A stretch of DNA of 11,045 bases from Acidobacteria bacterium UBA2999 (GCA_002346475.1 DDZV01000027.1:1-11045), one strand, 5' to 3'. Shown: positions 1-6,505, counted from the stretch's first letter. The notes: generated by a model not told the origin, from the letters alone. Made by a program: numbers and translations.

Positions 1-1
1 G

Positions 2-346
2 ATCGGCAACCGGGGGACTCCGTTTCGACAGTTGCAGAAGCGTCTCTTTCCGTGGCAGATGGCCGGCATGGTTATCAGCACGATTACGGGCCTGGCCCTG
101 GTCTACGGCCAGCCGACGCGCTTCTCGACCAATATCTTCTTCTTGGTGAAGATGGTGATAATGCTCCTGGCTGCGGTGAACGCACTGGCGTTTCACTACA
201 GCACCTACCTGTCCATCGATAAGTGGGAGGGGAGGCCAGTGTTGCCATTCGGAGCGAAATTGGCCGGTGTGCTCTCGGTCGTACTCTGGGTGAGTGTTAT
301 TCTCTCCGGGCGACTGATCGCCTACAACTGGTTTGAAGTGCGGTAA
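2..346 (+). CDS. DUF6644-like integral membrane protein, 5' end outside window
   Basis: The frame is open from the first bases of the window, with ten codons before the TTG at 32, so the gene almost certainly begins upstream and only its C-terminal 114 residues are visible. The visible part has three hydrophobic segments: one around the GMVISTITGLALVYG stretch, one around IFFLVKMVIMLLAAVNALAF, and one near the C-terminus (AGVLSVVLWVSVILSGRLIAY). From memory, this order, with a Phe-His between the second and third helices and an SGR-x-IAY ending, resembles the C-terminal half of the DUF6644 family, whose function is unknown. The next gene encodes a second protein of the same type and starts 13 bases after this stop, so the two are probably co-transcribed. 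Cellular location would be the inner membrane. No function is assigned. Confidence 0.75.
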   Translation: MGNRGTPFRQLQKRLFPWQMAGMVISTITGLALVYGQPTRFSTNIFFLVKMVIMLLAAVNALAFHYSTYLSIDKWEGRPVLPFGAKLAGVLSVVLWVSVILSGRLIAYNWFEVR

Positions 347-359
347 GACCGAGACACCT

Positions 360-833
360 ATGCTGAAACCCTTTTTCGATTGGTTCCAGGAACTGGCGTT
401 CAGCGTCATGTTCCGGGAGTCTACATGGCTGTTCCCCATCTTCGACGCTGTTCACCTAGTGGCGCTCGCTATTTTCGCCGGCGCCATCCTGCTTGTCGAC
501 CTTCGTCTGCTTGGTGTGGGGCTGAAAGACCGGCCGATTGCGGAGGTTTTTCACGACGCTCAACCGTGGCTCATCGGTGGTTTTTCCGTTCTATTTCTTA
601 CCGGTGTCCCCATGGTCATGGCGAGCGGCGAGAGGTATTACTACAGTGATTTCTTCTGGGAGAAGATGATCGCCGTCGTGATCGCATCCACCCTGACGTT
701 TACGCTTCGCCGCAAAGTTGCGCTGGCGGGCGAAGGTCGCGTGCGGCCTATCTGGCTCAGAGCGACCGGGCTCACCTCGATCAGCCTCTGGGCGTTCGTG
801 GCCATCTGGGCACGACTCATCGGGTTACTCTGA
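360..833 (+). CDS. DUF6644-like integral membrane protein, 157 aa
   Basis: A short protein with four predicted membrane helices at roughly residues 23-50, 69-88, 100-117 and 136-157. The N-terminal pattern R-E-S-T-W-L-F-P followed by D-A-V-H32-L and V-D-L-R-L-L-G is what I remember as the signature of the DUF6644 family. The conserved His in the first helix could hold a cofactor such as haem, but that is inference. I chose the ATG at 360 because the alternative TTG at 333 lies inside the preceding gene and would add nine polar residues of no obvious role. The Shine-Dalgarno sequence is weak. It sits between another DUF6644-like gene and a small membrane protein on the same strand, so the three may form one membrane unit. 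The region is G+C-rich compared with the rest of the window. Confidence 0.8.
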   Translation: MLKPFFDWFQELAFSVMFRESTWLFPIFDAVHLVALAIFAGAILLVDLRLLGVGLKDRPIAEVFHDAQPWLIGGFSVLFLTGVPMVMASGERYYYSDFFWEKMIAVVIASTLTFTLRRKVALAGEGRVRPIWLRATGLTSISLWAFVAIWARLIGLL

Positions 834-862
834 AAGCGTAACCAGGAAGCAACGTAAGAACT

Positions 863-1132
863 ATGACTCCAGAATTAAGGTCCGGACATACTGCGCTGTG
901 GATGCTCGGAGCCCTCGCAGTCTTCGGCTTGGCGGCGTTCACCTTTTGGCTGGGTGTTGTAATCATGCCCCCCATGGCGAGAGCCAAGGAATTCGGCACG
1001 GTGGTTCCATGGTTCATCACGTGGGGCCTGCTGTGGCTCACGATCGCGATAGCCCTTGCCATTGCCGGCTTTTTAGCCATGATTGGTCTGCAGAGCCAGC
1101 CGACCGACCAGGACGTCGGTTCCCAGAAGTAG
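863..1132 (+). CDS. Small membrane protein with two predicted helices, 89 aa
   Basis: I do not recognise this family. The protein has two hydrophobic segments, about residues 12-35 and 47-75, joined by a short loop (MPPMARAKEFG), and a polar C-terminal tail ending in Gly-Ser-Gln-Lys. An AGGAAG stretch at 844-849 lies rather far (13 bases) from the ATG, so ribosome binding looks modest. It starts 29 bases after the stop of the upstream DUF6644-like gene, on the same strand and with the same high-G+C codon use, which suggests that it closes that operon. A terminator-like hairpin follows about 100 bases downstream. Overlapping long frames on both strands are explained by the G+C-rich sequence. 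The two-helix hydrophobicity pattern makes this the most likely real frame. Confidence 0.65.
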   Translation: MTPELRSGHTALWMLGALAVFGLAAFTFWLGVVIMPPMARAKEFGTVVPWFITWGLLWLTIAIALAIAGFLAMIGLQSQPTDQDVGSQK

Positions 1133-1230
1133 CGGCGACCATACCTCCACCCGTTCCTGCTTCGGCTGTCTGGCGAGCCACCTCTGACAATCTGTGTGGC
1201 GGTTTTTGAAGGACTGGTTCGTCTTTTCAA

Positions 1231-1275
1231 CGCTGCGCGCAGCACGTTCAGTTTCGCAGCGGCGTTTGTTTTTCT
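1231..1275 (+). terminator. Hairpin followed by a T-rich tract
   Basis: CGCTGCG at 1231-1237 pairs perfectly with CGCAGCG at 1255-1261, leaving a 17-base loop. The stem is followed on the + strand by GCGTTTGTTTTTCT. The T tract lies only on the + side, so it would end transcripts of the membrane-protein genes. A weaker stem just upstream (GCCAC 1177-1181 with GTGGC 1196-1200, followed by GGTTTTT) may back it up. Confidence 0.5.
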
Positions 1276-1302
1276 ACAAGAAGTGAACAGCTACTATTGT
1301 AA

Positions 1303-2871
1303 TTATTGTTGAGCCGGTTGGCTCTCGTAGTCTGGGTCACACACGGTGCTTTGAGCATTAATGCTAGCTGCCTTTTTCATTGTTTCAGTGCAGGCAAACA
1401 TGCCATCGCTTACACCGCCCAGCTCACGTAACACAGCCGCCACTTTGTCATGAATAAAAAACATAGCGTTGATAACGGTGCCTTCCGCCAGTCGCAGTGG
1501 TGTTTCACCAACATCATTAACTGGATTCACTGCGGCATCAGCCTCAACGATTAAGTACTTTGCGATAGCTGGATATCCAAGGAGTGCTGTCGCATGCAGT
1601 GCCGTGTTGCCGATATCGTTAACCGCGTTTACGTCAGCGCCGAGCTCGAGACAAAGCTTGACTGCTTCTAGATGATCGCTTTCTAAAGTATCGTGCTCTT
1701 CTTCAATGGCAGTGAGACCTGATGCCACCATCAGGGGGGTTGTGTTATCGACTGTTTTGAGAAGGGGATCAGCCCCATGTTCTACAAGTAGTTTCATGGC
1801 TGGAACCTTACCTCCTGCTGCAGCGAGCAAGAATGGCGTAGCACCGAGTGCATCACCACCAGCCTTGACGAGATTGTGGAAGCTGTACCCGAAACGGGGA
1901 ACTGGCCCAGTTGTTTTAACGTTTGGATCGGCACCGTGTTCAAGCAAGGCTTTCATTACGTCTAGTTGCATGTCTTCAGGCAAGCCGCTCATCACGTTCC
2001 ATTCGTGGCTTGTGCCAGAGTCTTGTGGAGGAAAATTAATAAATTCAGAGACGGTGATGCTATCCCAGGTGCCAGCGGCCCAGTGTAGTGGCGTGTAACC
2101 AGGTCCACTAGCATTAGGGTCAGCACCAAGTTCTAACAGAGTTTTAACAAGTGCTCCATGACCTCTGACAGTGGCTACGTGCAGGACAGTTGTACCATCA
2201 GAAGCAGCTTCGTTAACGTCAGCTCCGTGCTCAAGCAACAGTTGTACTGCTTCGAGATTGCCATTACGGGCCGTCAAAAGTAGAGGGGTGTAACCGTTAT
2301 GTGAGCGGGCTTGCACTTTCGCTCCTGCAGCAATTAGGGTTTCAGCCACGTCTAAGTGCAATCGCGAAGTTGCCCACATTAGGGCAGTTTGTCCGTGTGT
2401 ATTCTCTTGCGCGTGCACATAAGCTCCAGCATCAAGGAGTATTTTTACTGCTTCAAGTTTGTTTGTTCGGGTCGCTGCCATGAGCGGAGTCTCGCCAGTT
2501 GGCAGGGCAGCATTAGGGTTAGCACCAGCTTCAAGTAAGAGCTTGATCATTTCAAAATCAGCGTCTGCGCAGGCAAGTAAAAGAGGTGTTACCCCATATT
2601 GATTAGTGACATTCGGTCGCGCACCTGCTTCTAGGAGAAGTTTCGCTGTATCAAATTCGTTCCAGTGAGCTGCCCAATGCAACGCCGTAGCTCCATCTGG
2701 TTGCGTGGTATTCGTGTCGACTCCTTTTTCAACAAGTGCAATAACCACCTCTGCATTACGTTGTTTAGTAGCTTCAATGAGCTCTTCACCACTTTTCGAG
2801 GAAGCATGTGTGATTGTTGACAGCAACACGATCGTCAAAACACACAGCAAACTTTTGATTTGAATAGACAT
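1303..2871 (-). CDS. Exported ankyrin-repeat protein, 522 aa
   Basis: The start is the ATG at 2871: it follows AGGGA by about nine bases and opens a clear signal peptide (MSIQIK, hydrophobic core LLCVLTIVLLS, then THASS with likely cleavage after the Ala). The longer reading from 2928 would bury that signal. The mature protein is almost entirely ankyrin repeats, about ten, with repeated G-x-T-x-L-H/L-x-A-A and L-L-E-x-G-A-D-P/V-N patterns. Two breaks interrupt the solenoid: one of about 35 residues after a T-P-L-H-W-A-A repeat (the stretch containing NFPPQDSGTSHEWN) and one containing PRFGYSFHNLVKAGG. Similar interruptions recur, as I recall, in exported ankyrin proteins of uncultured bacteria, so they may be structured inserts rather than damage. 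The C-terminal tail carries two Cys that could form a disulphide in the periplasm. The role is presumably protein binding; the partner is unknown. It is divergent from the cupin gene. Confidence 0.9.
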   Translation of the reverse strand: MSIQIKSLLCVLTIVLLSTITHASSKSGEELIEATKQRNAEVVIALVEKGVDTNTTQPDGATALHWAAHWNEFDTAKLLLEAGARPNVTNQYGVTPLLLACADADFEMIKLLLEAGANPNAALPTGETPLMAATRTNKLEAVKILLDAGAYVHAQENTHGQTALMWATSRLHLDVAETLIAAGAKVQARSHNGYTPLLLTARNGNLEAVQLLLEHGADVNEAASDGTTVLHVATVRGHGALVKTLLELGADPNASGPGYTPLHWAAGTWDSITVSEFINFPPQDSGTSHEWNVMSGLPEDMQLDVMKALLEHGADPNVKTTGPVPRFGYSFHNLVKAGGDALGATPFLLAAAGGKVPAMKLLVEHGADPLLKTVDNTTPLMVASGLTAIEEEHDTLESDHLEAVKLCLELGADVNAVNDIGNTALHATALLGYPAIAKYLIVEADAAVNPVNDVGETPLRLAEGTVINAMFFIHDKVAAVLRELGGVSDGMFACTETMKKAASINAQSTVCDPDYESQPAQQ

Positions 2872-3007
2872 TTTTATTTTCCCTGGTGGTTTAACTGATG
2901 TTTCAAAGCTGAACTGATTGTAGCCCATTACGATAGACTTTACGCATGCGGCGCTATTTCTAGTGCTATTTAGACATAATGAGCAGTGCCACTTTGGCGC
3001 ACGAGAG

Positions 3008-3013
3008 AGGAGG
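3008..3013 (+). promoter_or_regulatory. Shine-Dalgarno site fixing the cupin start
   Basis: AGGAGG at 3008-3013 lies six bases before the GTG at 3020. It is a full anti-Shine-Dalgarno match, whereas the upstream GTG at 2963 has no such site, so translation of the cupin should begin at 3020. Confidence 0.75.
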
Positions 3014-3019
3014 ATTGTT

Positions 3020-3445
3020 GTGAAGGAAGGGGATCAAATTGTTGGGGCTCTCGTTCCACAGTACAACTGGGACACCATCCCTGAGCGTGAACTTCGACCT
3101 GGCGTAACACAGAAAGTCGTTCGTGGAGACAATGTAGTTATTGGTTTAACGACACTGCAACCTGGCATGGAGACGTCGCCACACAAGCATCCATATGAAC
3201 AGCTTTTTATGATTCTGAAAGGTCGCATTACTTTGCATATCGGAGATCAGACGTTTGATTGTCCTGCTGGAACAGTAATCAGGATCCCTCCGAATGTAAT
3301 GCATTGGGGTGAGGGCCCAAAGGAAGAGGATGGGCCGGCGCTAAATCTTGATGTGTGGTATCCACTACGTCCAGATTATGCAAAGTTCAGTGACTATCAA
3401 ACCGATCAGTTCAGTCCAGACGCGGCAGTCATCGAAGAAGCCTAG
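3020..3445 (+). CDS. Single-domain cupin protein, 141 aa
   Basis: A one-domain cupin. Motif 1 reads G49 followed by S-P-H55-K-H57-P-Y-E60-Q and ends at G68; motif 2 reads G84, then P90-P-N-V-M-H95-W. These supply the usual metal-binding set (two His, Glu or Gln, and a third His), so a metal-bound beta-barrel is likely. Family members include dioxygenases, isomerases and ligand-binding proteins, and the sequence does not say which this is. There is no signal peptide, so it is cytosolic. I chose the GTG at 3020 over the one at 2963 because of the AGGAGG just before it. The gene runs toward the five-gene operon and stops only four bases from its last stop codon. With the CMD-like protein on the other strand it looks like part of the same metabolic neighbourhood. 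Confidence 0.85.
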   Translation: MKEGDQIVGALVPQYNWDTIPERELRPGVTQKVVRGDNVVIGLTTLQPGMETSPHKHPYEQLFMILKGRITLHIGDQTFDCPAGTVIRIPPNVMHWGEGPKEEDGPALNLDVWYPLRPDYAKFSDYQTDQFSPDAAVIEEA

Positions 3446-3449
3446 GAAG

Positions 3450-4028
3450 CTAATGCCGTTCGTACTGTGAATCTGAGGCGTCTAGATCGACTTGGATATC
3501 TAGGGCACAAGCGAATTGTCCGAGGCCTGTGTAGAACGCTGCTGTAAGTGTGAGTTCCATAATTTCCCGAGGCTTGTAGAAGTTAGATAAATTTTCAAAC
3601 GTAGCATCATCAATTCTTTCAGGTCCGAACATGGCCTCGGAGTACGCCAGAATGGCACGTTGTTGAGTGTTAAAAAGAGGACTTTCTTTCCACTGGGCTA
3701 GTTGATCGACTTGTTCTGAAGTGAGACCAAAGGCTAGACCCATTCCACGGTGATGGCTAAATACATATTCACAGCCTGTAAGTTGCGCGCTTCTGAGAAT
3801 AATGAGTTCACGGTCAACTCGCGGACAAACAGCGTTAGCACGGAGCGCCTGTGCAAAGTTTAGAAAAGCTGCCAAAATTTCTGGGGCGTGGCCAATCGTT
3901 CGATGGATGTTAAAAGGGCCTCCACCACGACTTTGAATTGCCTCAAACAGTGAGGCCAGCGTGCTGTCTTCAGAGGTTCGATCGACTGGAGCAATACGCG
4001 GGGTTTGAAGGTTCTTTTTGGTTTTCAG
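3450..4028 (-). CDS. Carboxymuconolactone-decarboxylase-like (AhpD-fold) protein, 192 aa, apparent CTG start
   Basis: The all-helical CMD/AhpD-type fold is recognisable from R-E-L-I-I-L-R-S-A-Q-L-T-G-C86-E87-Y and S-H92-H93-R-G-M-G-L-A-F-G-L-T. Only one Cys of the AhpD Cys-x-x-Cys pair is present, so it is closer to the decarboxylase or hydrolase-like branch than to the peroxidase branch. The first ATG/GTG/TTG codon in frame is a TTG at 3875, which would cut off about 50 residues (IQSRGGGPFNIHR, GHAPEILAAFLNFAQ) that match the usual N-terminal helices of the family. The frame is open back to the TAA of the preceding gene. A CTG at 4028 lies seven bases after AAGAGGT, so I place the start there. 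This is the last gene of the operon. The substrate is unknown. Confidence 0.7.
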   Translation of the reverse strand: MKTKKNLQTPRIAPVDRTSEDSTLASLFEAIQSRGGGPFNIHRTIGHAPEILAAFLNFAQALRANAVCPRVDRELIILRSAQLTGCEYVFSHHRGMGLAFGLTSEQVDQLAQWKESPLFNTQQRAILAYSEAMFGPERIDDATFENLSNFYKPREIMELTLTAAFYTGLGQFACALDIQVDLDASDSQYERH

Positions 4029-4035
4029 AAAGGGT

Positions 4036-4042
4036 ACCTCTT
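4036..4042 (-). promoter_or_regulatory. Shine-Dalgarno site supporting a CTG start
   Basis: On the - strand, AAGAGGT overlaps the TAA stop of the upstream synthase-like gene and is followed by the seven-base spacer ACCCTTT and then CTG (4028-4026). No ATG, GTG or TTG lies in the right window, so this site supports translation from CTG, probably coupled to termination of the preceding gene. Confidence 0.55.
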
Positions 4043-5291
4043 ACGCTGATTTGGCAGTGTTATCTTGTGACCCGTTTGTTTGTTCAGTGGTCCGTGTTAC
4101 TAAGTTGGTAAATTCTTTTAGGGTTAGTTCTCGGTGGAGACGAGAAGCTTCTGATTTCACCGAACTGACTATCTCTTTTTTTAAGTCATCTGAAATCTGA
4201 AGCCCAATTTTTTCAAGAGCAGAGTCAATGTTTGCAAGGCCGCTACCTTTACAGAGCACAAGTTCCACCGGCGCACTTCCAACGAGAGATGGGACATAAG
4301 GAAAGATCCATTGCAGGTCCTCGCCCCATTTGCTCCACCGCAGAAACTCTGAGGCTACTGTGCCAGACTCGATCCGCGTGAAGTTTTTTCCAACGACAGG
4401 CTTGTGTGGAGATAGTTGCACGCCAGATCGTTTTGAAACAAGGCTTGCGATGTTATTCAATTGCTGAAGGTCTACATTTGTTTCTGCACCATAAAGCAAC
4501 TTAGCTGCCAGTACAACCTCTTCAAAAGGTGCATTGCCAATGCGTTCGCCAAGGCCAATAACGGACGTGTGGAGGATATTGACATCGGTGGCTAGGGCAG
4601 TAAGAGCGTTTGCTGTGCCGACTCCAAAATCATTATGCGCATGAAATTCTAAAGGCAGGTCGGTCATTGATTGGACGGCCTGAATGATGGTGCGCGTTCC
4701 AACTGGACTCAGTGCACCAAACGTGTCCATCAGTGCAAGGGCAGTAAAGTTGTTAGATTTAGTCGCAGATTCGACAATGAACTTTAGACGTTCTTCTTTC
4801 ATTCTCGTCGAGTCGGCAATCAGTAAGGTGGTTTTCAACCCAGCCTGTTTAGCACGGTCTGCCGCCGAGAGTGCTTTAGTAACAACTTCTTCAAGTTCCC
4901 AACTGAAGATTCGACAGTATTGTTCGTTGCCAAGCAAGATCACGCCAACCCCGTCGACGCCACATTCAAGTGCAAGCTCAATATCTTTTGGTACGGATCT
5001 TGCTATTGTCCAGATTTCTGCGCGAGGTTTCGACGAAACAATTGCGCGGATTGCTTCGCGATCTTCAGCAGATACTGCGACCATACCGGCCTCAATCCGG
5101 TTAACTCCCATACGGTCCAAGGCAGCCGCGATTTCTATTTTTTCTTTGGCAGTGAAAATCACCCCTGCTTGCTGTTCGCCATCGCGTAGCGTGACATCAT
5201 GGATAATAAGCTGTCGCGCGTTTGAGGCTGCACTAGGACGAAAGTTCCAGGGACTCACGAACCAAGCAGGTCCATATTCAGGGTTTTTCAG
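4041..5291 (-). CDS. Isopropylmalate/homocitrate/citramalate-synthase-like enzyme (DRE-TIM family), 416 aa, apparent CTG start
   Basis: This is a DRE-TIM metalloenzyme of the type that condenses acetyl-CoA with a 2-oxo acid, or cleaves the reverse way. Numbering from CTG, the barrel opens with H31-D-V-T-L-R36-D37-G-E-Q, carries the metal-binding H217-A-H219-N-D, and has the synthase-type G-E-R-I-G-N-A-P-F-E-E near 248-259. After the barrel there is a helical C-terminal part, but no sign of the leucine-binding LeuA regulatory domain, so a role in leucine synthesis is unlikely. The nearest usual start codon, GTG at 5258, has no Shine-Dalgarno site. AAAAAGGAG lies seven bases before a CTG at 5291, and the extra residues (L-K-N-P-E-Y-G-P-A-W-F, then V-S-P-W-N-F) resemble the N-terminus I recall for this branch. 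It is third from the end of the operon's neighbours, between the SDR and CMD genes. The substrate is unassigned. Confidence 0.82.
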   Translation of the reverse strand: MKNPEYGPAWFVSPWNFRPSAASNARQLIIHDVTLRDGEQQAGVIFTAKEKIEIAAALDRMGVNRIEAGMVAVSAEDREAIRAIVSSKPRAEIWTIARSVPKDIELALECGVDGVGVILLGNEQYCRIFSWELEEVVTKALSAADRAKQAGLKTTLLIADSTRMKEERLKFIVESATKSNNFTALALMDTFGALSPVGTRTIIQAVQSMTDLPLEFHAHNDFGVGTANALTALATDVNILHTSVIGLGERIGNAPFEEVVLAAKLLYGAETNVDLQQLNNIASLVSKRSGVQLSPHKPVVGKNFTRIESGTVASEFLRWSKWGEDLQWIFPYVPSLVGSAPVELVLCKGSGLANIDSALEKIGLQISDDLKKEIVSSVKSEASRLHRELTLKEFTNLVTRTTEQTNGSQDNTAKSA

Positions 5292-5298
5292 AGCGAAA

Positions 5299-5307
5299 CT
5301 CCTTTTT
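5299..5307 (-). promoter_or_regulatory. Shine-Dalgarno site supporting a CTG start
   Basis: On the - strand, AAAAAGGAG lies in the 24-base gap after the SDR gene and is followed by the seven-base spacer TTTCGCT and CTG (5291-5289). The ATG at the nearby GAATATGG is out of frame and meets TGA after six codons. The GTG at 5258 is too far away to use this site. Confidence 0.6.
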
Positions 5308-5315
5308 GCGTGGAC

Positions 5316-6074
5316 TTACTGTGCCACCATTCCGCCGTCAACGGAAAGTGCGTGTCCTGTGACTAATTTTGATCCGTCAGAACAAAGCCAAACAACAGCT
5401 TGAGCAATATCGTCAGGATTCCCGATGCGTCCAACTGGTGCCATGCCGGCCATGCCGTCAACGTTTTCTGCGCCGCCAGCTAGCTTTTCAAGCATAGGTG
5501 TTCGAATTAATCCTGGACACACGGCATTGACTCGAATGCCTTCTTTTGCATACTCAAGTGCCACCGCTTTAGTGAGACCTACGATCCCATGTTTACTGGC
5601 GCACTGCGATGTCCAATTTGCAAAACCAACGAGTCCACTGGCTCCAGCAGTATTGACAATGGAGCCACCACCGGCTTTGAGCAGGTGGGGAATGGCAAAC
5701 TTTGTACACAGCCATGTTCCCTTCAGGTCGATATCAATGCTTCTGTTCCAGGCTTCCTCTGTTTCGTCTGTTGTTGGACCTGGTGCTGGTTGAACGCCAG
5801 CCCCATTGAACAGAAAATCTAGTCGGCCATATTGCTTGACTGCTTGGGCCATTAGTGACTCAACTTCAGTTGATTTGGTTACATCTGTTTTTATAAAGGT
5901 AGCGTCACCGGAAGAATCACGAACTAGCTGCACAGTTGCTTCACCAGACTCTTGATTTCGGTTCGCAATCACAAGCTTGCATCCTTGCTCTGCTAGTGCA
6001 AGCGCTACGGCACGCCCAATGCCTGATCCACCACCTGTAATAACTGCGACCTTGCCTTCAAACGAACCACTCAT
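5316..6074 (-). CDS. SDR-fold protein with a degenerate catalytic tetrad, 252 aa
   Basis: The length and fold are those of a classical short-chain dehydrogenase/reductase. The nucleotide-binding T13-G-G-G-S-G-I-G20 is intact, as are N90-G-A-G93, the late C-P-G-L-I-R-T-P-M and the C-terminal V-D-G-G-M. The active site is not. The usual Asn of the N-L-K-G motif is Asp116 (GAC), the catalytic Ser is Gly144 (GGA, in N-T-A-G-A-S-G), and the Tyr of Y-x-x-x-K is Gln157 (CAG, in Q-C-A-S-K161); only Lys161 remains. Dehydrogenase activity by the normal mechanism is therefore doubtful, though cofactor binding is expected. I chose the ATG at 6074, preceded by GAGGT, over the one at 6098, which has no ribosome site. 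The frame is clean, which argues against decay. It is the third gene of the operon. Confidence 0.87.
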   Translation of the reverse strand: MSGSFEGKVAVITGGGSGIGRAVALALAEQGCKLVIANRNQESGEATVQLVRDSSGDATFIKTDVTKSTEVESLMAQAVKQYGRLDFLFNGAGVQPAPGPTTDETEEAWNRSIDIDLKGTWLCTKFAIPHLLKAGGGSIVNTAGASGLVGFANWTSQCASKHGIVGLTKAVALEYAKEGIRVNAVCPGLIRTPMLEKLAGGAENVDGMAGMAPVGRIGNPDDIAQAVVWLCSDGSKLVTGHALSVDGGMVAQ

Positions 6075-6170
6075 AACAACCTCATTTGATGTTTGCATAT
6101 CTGAGCACCACAGTAAAAGAAGGCTTACCTTAACCCAGCACGAAGCATTAAGCTAGCCACCATTGACGGG

Positions 6171-6482
6171 TCATTGCAACGGAGAAAAGTTTGATGGTGT
6201 TAATAACATGTTCGTTTGATTGACGAGCAAGGCAAGCACTTTTCCACGGTAGCCCTTGAGACGGGGGTCTGCATTTTGGGCCGCACGCACTTTTTCACGA
6301 TGGCCTGCATCGTTGTATGCCCAGATGTGAACAACTTGATTGAGTGGTCCAACTTCGGTTGACCACCAGCCCACGAGCTTAGAATGATCTTTGATAATAG
6401 GGATACCTTCTTTTTCAAACAAAGCATTGAGCTCTGGCACTTTCCCTGGTTGAACTGTATAGATACGCATTTCATAAAGCAT
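6171..6482 (-). CDS. NIPSNAP-family protein, 103 aa
   Basis: A small one-domain alpha/beta-barrel protein of the NIPSNAP (dimeric ferredoxin-like) type. The signature opening L-Y-E-M-R-I-Y-T-V-Q-P-G-K is followed by a central G-W-W-S-T-E-V-G-P-L-N-Q-V-V-H-I-W-A-Y and a later Arg-rich helix (D-A-G-H-R-E-K-V-R). About 100 residues is the usual length for bacterial members. The biochemical role of these proteins is not established; they often sit in catabolic operons, which fits here. The ATG at 6482 is preceded by a near-perfect AAGGAGGA with eight bases of spacing, so this should be well translated. It starts 23 bases after the stop of the aldolase gene. The 96-base gap before the SDR gene is the longest in the operon and shows no clear terminator. 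Confidence 0.85.
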   Translation of the reverse strand: MLYEMRIYTVQPGKVPELNALFEKEGIPIIKDHSKLVGWWSTEVGPLNQVVHIWAYNDAGHREKVRAAQNADPRLKGYRGKVLALLVNQTNMLLTPSNFSPLQ

Positions 6483-6505
6483 TCTGTTAGTCCTCCTTGG
6501 CTTGC

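Noticed and set aside
718..1245. Overlapping long frames on both strands around the small membrane protein gene
   Set aside because: They are explained by the high G+C content; neither has a recognisable motif or a good start, and the + frame 863-1132 has the helix pattern of a real membrane protein.
2917..2922. TACAAT (- strand) as a -10 element for the ankyrin gene
   Set aside because: It is a five-of-six match, but I could not find a partner -35 at normal spacing.
2975..2980. CATAAT as a -10 element for the cupin gene
   Set aside because: No acceptable -35 hexamer lies 16-18 bases upstream and there is no extended -10, so it is probably chance.
4684..5403. Long open frame (239 codons) opposite the synthase-like gene
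   Set aside because: It lies antisense to a gene with clear catalytic motifs, has a Ser/Thr/Ala-rich, motif-free translation and no ribosome site.
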